A stretch of DNA of 64,000 bases from Sapria himalayana (taxonomy: Eukaryota > Streptophyta > Magnoliopsida > Malpighiales > Rafflesiaceae), in the NCBI GenBank assembly GCA_029783825.1, contig JAREIK010002463.1, positions 838,501 to 902,500 on the forward strand. The letters run 5' to 3'. The position numbers and the translations under genes are program-made. The notes beneath the pieces were generated by a model, which worked only from the letters and a program-made list of their open reading frames with translations, was not told where the DNA came from and ran no database searches. The stretch's first letter is position 1. The number at the start of each line of letters is the position of its first letter. Of the stretch, positions 61,516 to 64,000 are shown one piece after another.

Positions 61516-62290
61516 AATTGTTACTTAACCATTAATGTTTTGTTACACCTTTAACTAAGCTATACGAGTTATTGACTACTAATGAATCATAAATATTTTT
61601 CTTCTGAATCAAATAGTTAATTAAATCTAACTTAATTACCCATAAGAAATGTTGATCTTTCATATGTTTGAAGATCCAAATTCCGCTAAGTATCTAATCA
61701 ATTACAAAATCAATGATCATGAGACAGTCCAACCATCATTCTTATTATTTTGTGGTTTCAACTAAACCATGGTCAAAATGTCCTACCCCAAACAAATTGT
61801 TACTTAACCATTAATGTTTTGTTTAACCTCTAACTGAGCTATACAAGTTATTGAATAGTAATGGATCCTAAAATTTTTTCTCTAAATTGAATAGTTAGTT
61901 AAATCTAACTAATTATCCATAAGAAATGTTGGTCTTTCTATTTTTAAAGATCCAAATTCTGCTAAGTATCTAATCAATTACAAAATCAATGATTATAATA
62001 CATTCCTACCTCCCTTTGATACCACTTGTTATGATTATATATAATAGCTTAAGATGAATAGACTTCGTAAAAATTTTAAATATAATTTTACTTTTCAAAG
62101 ATTTCTTGAAAATACCTTATAAAATTTAATCAATTACATAATCAATGATCATGGGACATTCCAATATACCTCGCGTTTATACCACTTGCTATGATTGCTT
62201 ATAATAGACTTCATAAAAATTTAAAAATTAATTTTACTTTTCAATGATATTTTATAAAATACCTAGAAAAAGAAGCATATAATTAATATT
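61516..62290 (-). pseudogene. old minus-strand copia-like repeat, right part
   Basis: Continues the repeat interrupted at 51908: TTGTTACTTAACCATTAATG is the partner of the 50516 sequence. Further primer-site-like words in minus orientation lie at ~62010 (TGGTATCAAAGGGAGG) and ~62190 (TGGTATAAACGCGAGG). A ~285-bp segment is tandemly duplicated (61454-62020), and the duplication includes the last ~60 bp of the plus-strand copia LTR. Confidence 0.5.
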
Positions 62291-63414
62291 TCCTATCATT
62301 TACTTAAGTTAGTTTTTCTCTTTTTTGTTCTTTGTTTCCAATGAGAAAGCCATTAGAGAGAGAGAGAGAGAGAGAGATAAGTGGTAAAATACACTATACA
62401 TTTTCTATTGCTGCCATCCCAAAAAATACAATCAAAAATATTCTTTACAATTTATTCCTATTTTTTGTTATTAATTAATAATAATCAAACCGAAGGCTTG
62501 GTCTTCTTACCTTGGACATTCACATACCCAACACATATGTGGGTGGGCCAACCTTTTGTAAACTAAAGTCAAATAAGATGATAATAAATGAAAGAATGAA
62601 TTTAGTTGTTCCAACTACTTTTATGTTCGTTTATGTTGTTTCAATTGTATCTAACATTGTCTAGTCATATATATGTTTGAGTAATTTGATGATGACAAGT
62701 TCCCATAGTATTATTCTTGCTTTGAAACATGTGGCCAAAACTACCTTCTAGATACCTAAATTGAGGGGCAATCATACATGTTAAATTATGGATGCATGTG
62801 ACCAAAGCTGCTTTCTAATAAATTTAATGAAAGTTATGAGTCTAATATGAATGATACATTATTATTGATGCATGTCTCACTATCTCAAAATATTTTAGCA
62901 TCAACTTTAATAGCTGATTACCCATGTGAAATAAAATAGAAAATATTATAAAGACAAAAAATAAAATAAAATTGATGTATAAAATAATGCTTACATAAAT
63001 TTTTTGAGACTGAGAATACTTCTATCCTTTTATTTATGCATTGCAGATATAAAAAATAATAATAGATTCCATAATGCATTAGAATTGTAATAAATGGGAA
63101 ATTAAATACAAAAGTAATACGAAATTTGATGTTTTACTATTCTTTACAATATTCATTATGGTGGAAAGTAATTTTATAGTTATTTAAAATTTTTTGATAT
63201 CGCTAATTCAGCAAGGAGCATAAATTAATATCTTATGTATGTTCAAATAACTAATATAATACAATTTTGTCGATATGAATTATTAGTATTCATTTATATA
63301 TTAAGTATATTTTATTTACAAATCTAAATTATCAAGTTAAAATTTTATTAAAAAAAGTAAATAAATAAATATATTTTTTAATGCTTCTCTAGTGTGTTAC
63401 CACCGATGATAAAA
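62291..63414. other. gene-free AT-rich DNA
   Basis: No recognised protein or element. Contains one AG tract (next entry). A 61-residue frame at 62381-62566 has no recognisable features. Confidence 0.5.
62355..62376. repeat. (AG)11 microsatellite
   Basis: Perfect AG run. Confidence 0.9.
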
Positions 63415-63600
63415 ATTTCTGATATATCCACCGATATATATCCGATATATCCGTAAATTCTAAATATCGATATATTTATTAAGACCGATATATCTATCCT
63501 TGATTGGTATTCATATATAAATACACACCGATATATCTTCGATATATCCGATATATCCGTAAAATTCAAGTACCGATATATCCGTAGAAACCGATATTTT
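63415..63600. repeat. GATATATC-rich degenerate minisatellite
   Basis: About nine occurrences of CCGATATATC or CGATATATCCG within 190 bp, with irregular spacing and short spacers (GTAAATTC, GTAAAATTC). The core GATATATC is a palindrome, so both strands look alike. Possibly the end or subterminal part of a DNA transposon; no terminal repeats seen. Confidence 0.8.
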
Positions 63601-64000
63601 AATCCATGGTTACCACATCACCTATTATACTGTTGGGATCGAGACTTCATCTACTTTAATCTTGAAACCCTGAGATTTATATTTAGGTCAATAAATAGTA
63701 TGAGTTGGATTAAAATGAGGAGAGAAGGGTAAGACCCCTGTTGTCCTTTTTAGGGGGAATAATAGGCCCAAGGGCATATTATCCCCTTCTAAATAGGCAG
63801 ACTCATTTAGAAGGGGTCAATGAATAATTATATGGGTCTAATAACTATATAGATCATATATATATATATATATATATATTATTTTCCTCTCTCCAACTCT
63901 TAACCTCCCATCTTTCATCCTCCATATAAATTGGATTTGGGCCCTTGAGATTGAAGCAAGTAAGGTGATCACCCCAACAATATAAATAAATATTTAGTAA
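63601..64000. other. no gene seen; (AT)12 at 63856-63879
   Basis: Contains an imperfect inverted pair (CCCTTCTAAATAGGCAGACTC / ATTTAGAAGGGG near 63784-63817) and an (AT)12 tract. No coding frame. Confidence 0.5.

Noticed and set aside
1..64000. tRNA, rRNA or snRNA genes
   Set aside because: Scanned by eye for the B-box GGTTCGAATCC and conserved rRNA words; only retroelement primer-binding sites complementary to tRNA were found. A dedicated search could still reveal a diverged copy.

Overview
This is nuclear DNA from a flowering plant. It is AT-rich and full of simple repeats. It contains one recognisable host gene and many plant-type mobile elements: Ty1/copia and Ty3/gypsy LTR retrotransposons, an L1-like LINE, and hAT transposons with 8-bp target duplications. 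Nearly every element is decayed by stops (often where a Trp, Arg or Gln codon is expected) and frameshifts, so turnover here looks slow. I cannot name the species from the sequence.

Layout. 1-3.66 kb: gene-free AT-rich DNA with CA repeats. 3.66-4.24 kb: a foldback (MITE-like) element. 4.7-13.07 kb: a minus-strand copia element, with its 5' LTR at 11850-13070, broken by two long gypsy-type LTR segments; one of these carries six 65-bp palindromic tandem repeats. 13.46-13.80 kb: an array of 13-bp dyad motifs at 21-bp spacing in alternating orientation. 14792-15538 (minus): an intact intronless F-box coding sequence of the At5g39250 type, the only convincing host gene. 16.1-21.4 kb: a decayed plus-strand copia element upstream of that gene, possibly inside a 5'UTR intron. 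22022-25481: a hAT element with intact ends and a perfect target duplication, carrying a broken Ac-like transposase. 25.5-26.7 kb: a second foldback element filled with 30-bp and 21-bp minisatellites.

27.4-29.7 kb: a second, different copia fragment, followed by a 483-bp non-autonomous hAT. 30.3-40 kb: gypsy LTRs with an Athila/Tat-like gag remnant and, on the other strand, a fragment of reverse transcriptase from a different gypsy lineage. 40789-43610: a third, heavily decayed autonomous-type hAT. 44.5-48.8 kb: an L1-like LINE with ORF1 and ORF2 remnants. 49.1-62.3 kb: nested insertions. An old minus-strand copia-like repeat carries a 515-bp hAT element and, separately, a nearly full-length plus-strand copia (51909-61515, both LTRs, 5-bp duplication), which itself carries another autonomous-type hAT. 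62.3-64 kb: gene-free DNA with a GATATATC-rich minisatellite.

The F-box protein is expected to be a substrate adaptor of an SCF ubiquitin ligase. Everything else is transposon sequence or its debris. I saw no CRISPR array, rRNA, tRNA or clear new multi-gene system. The most unusual structures are the 21-bp alternating-dyad array, the 65-bp palindromic repeats and the minisatellite-filled foldback element.
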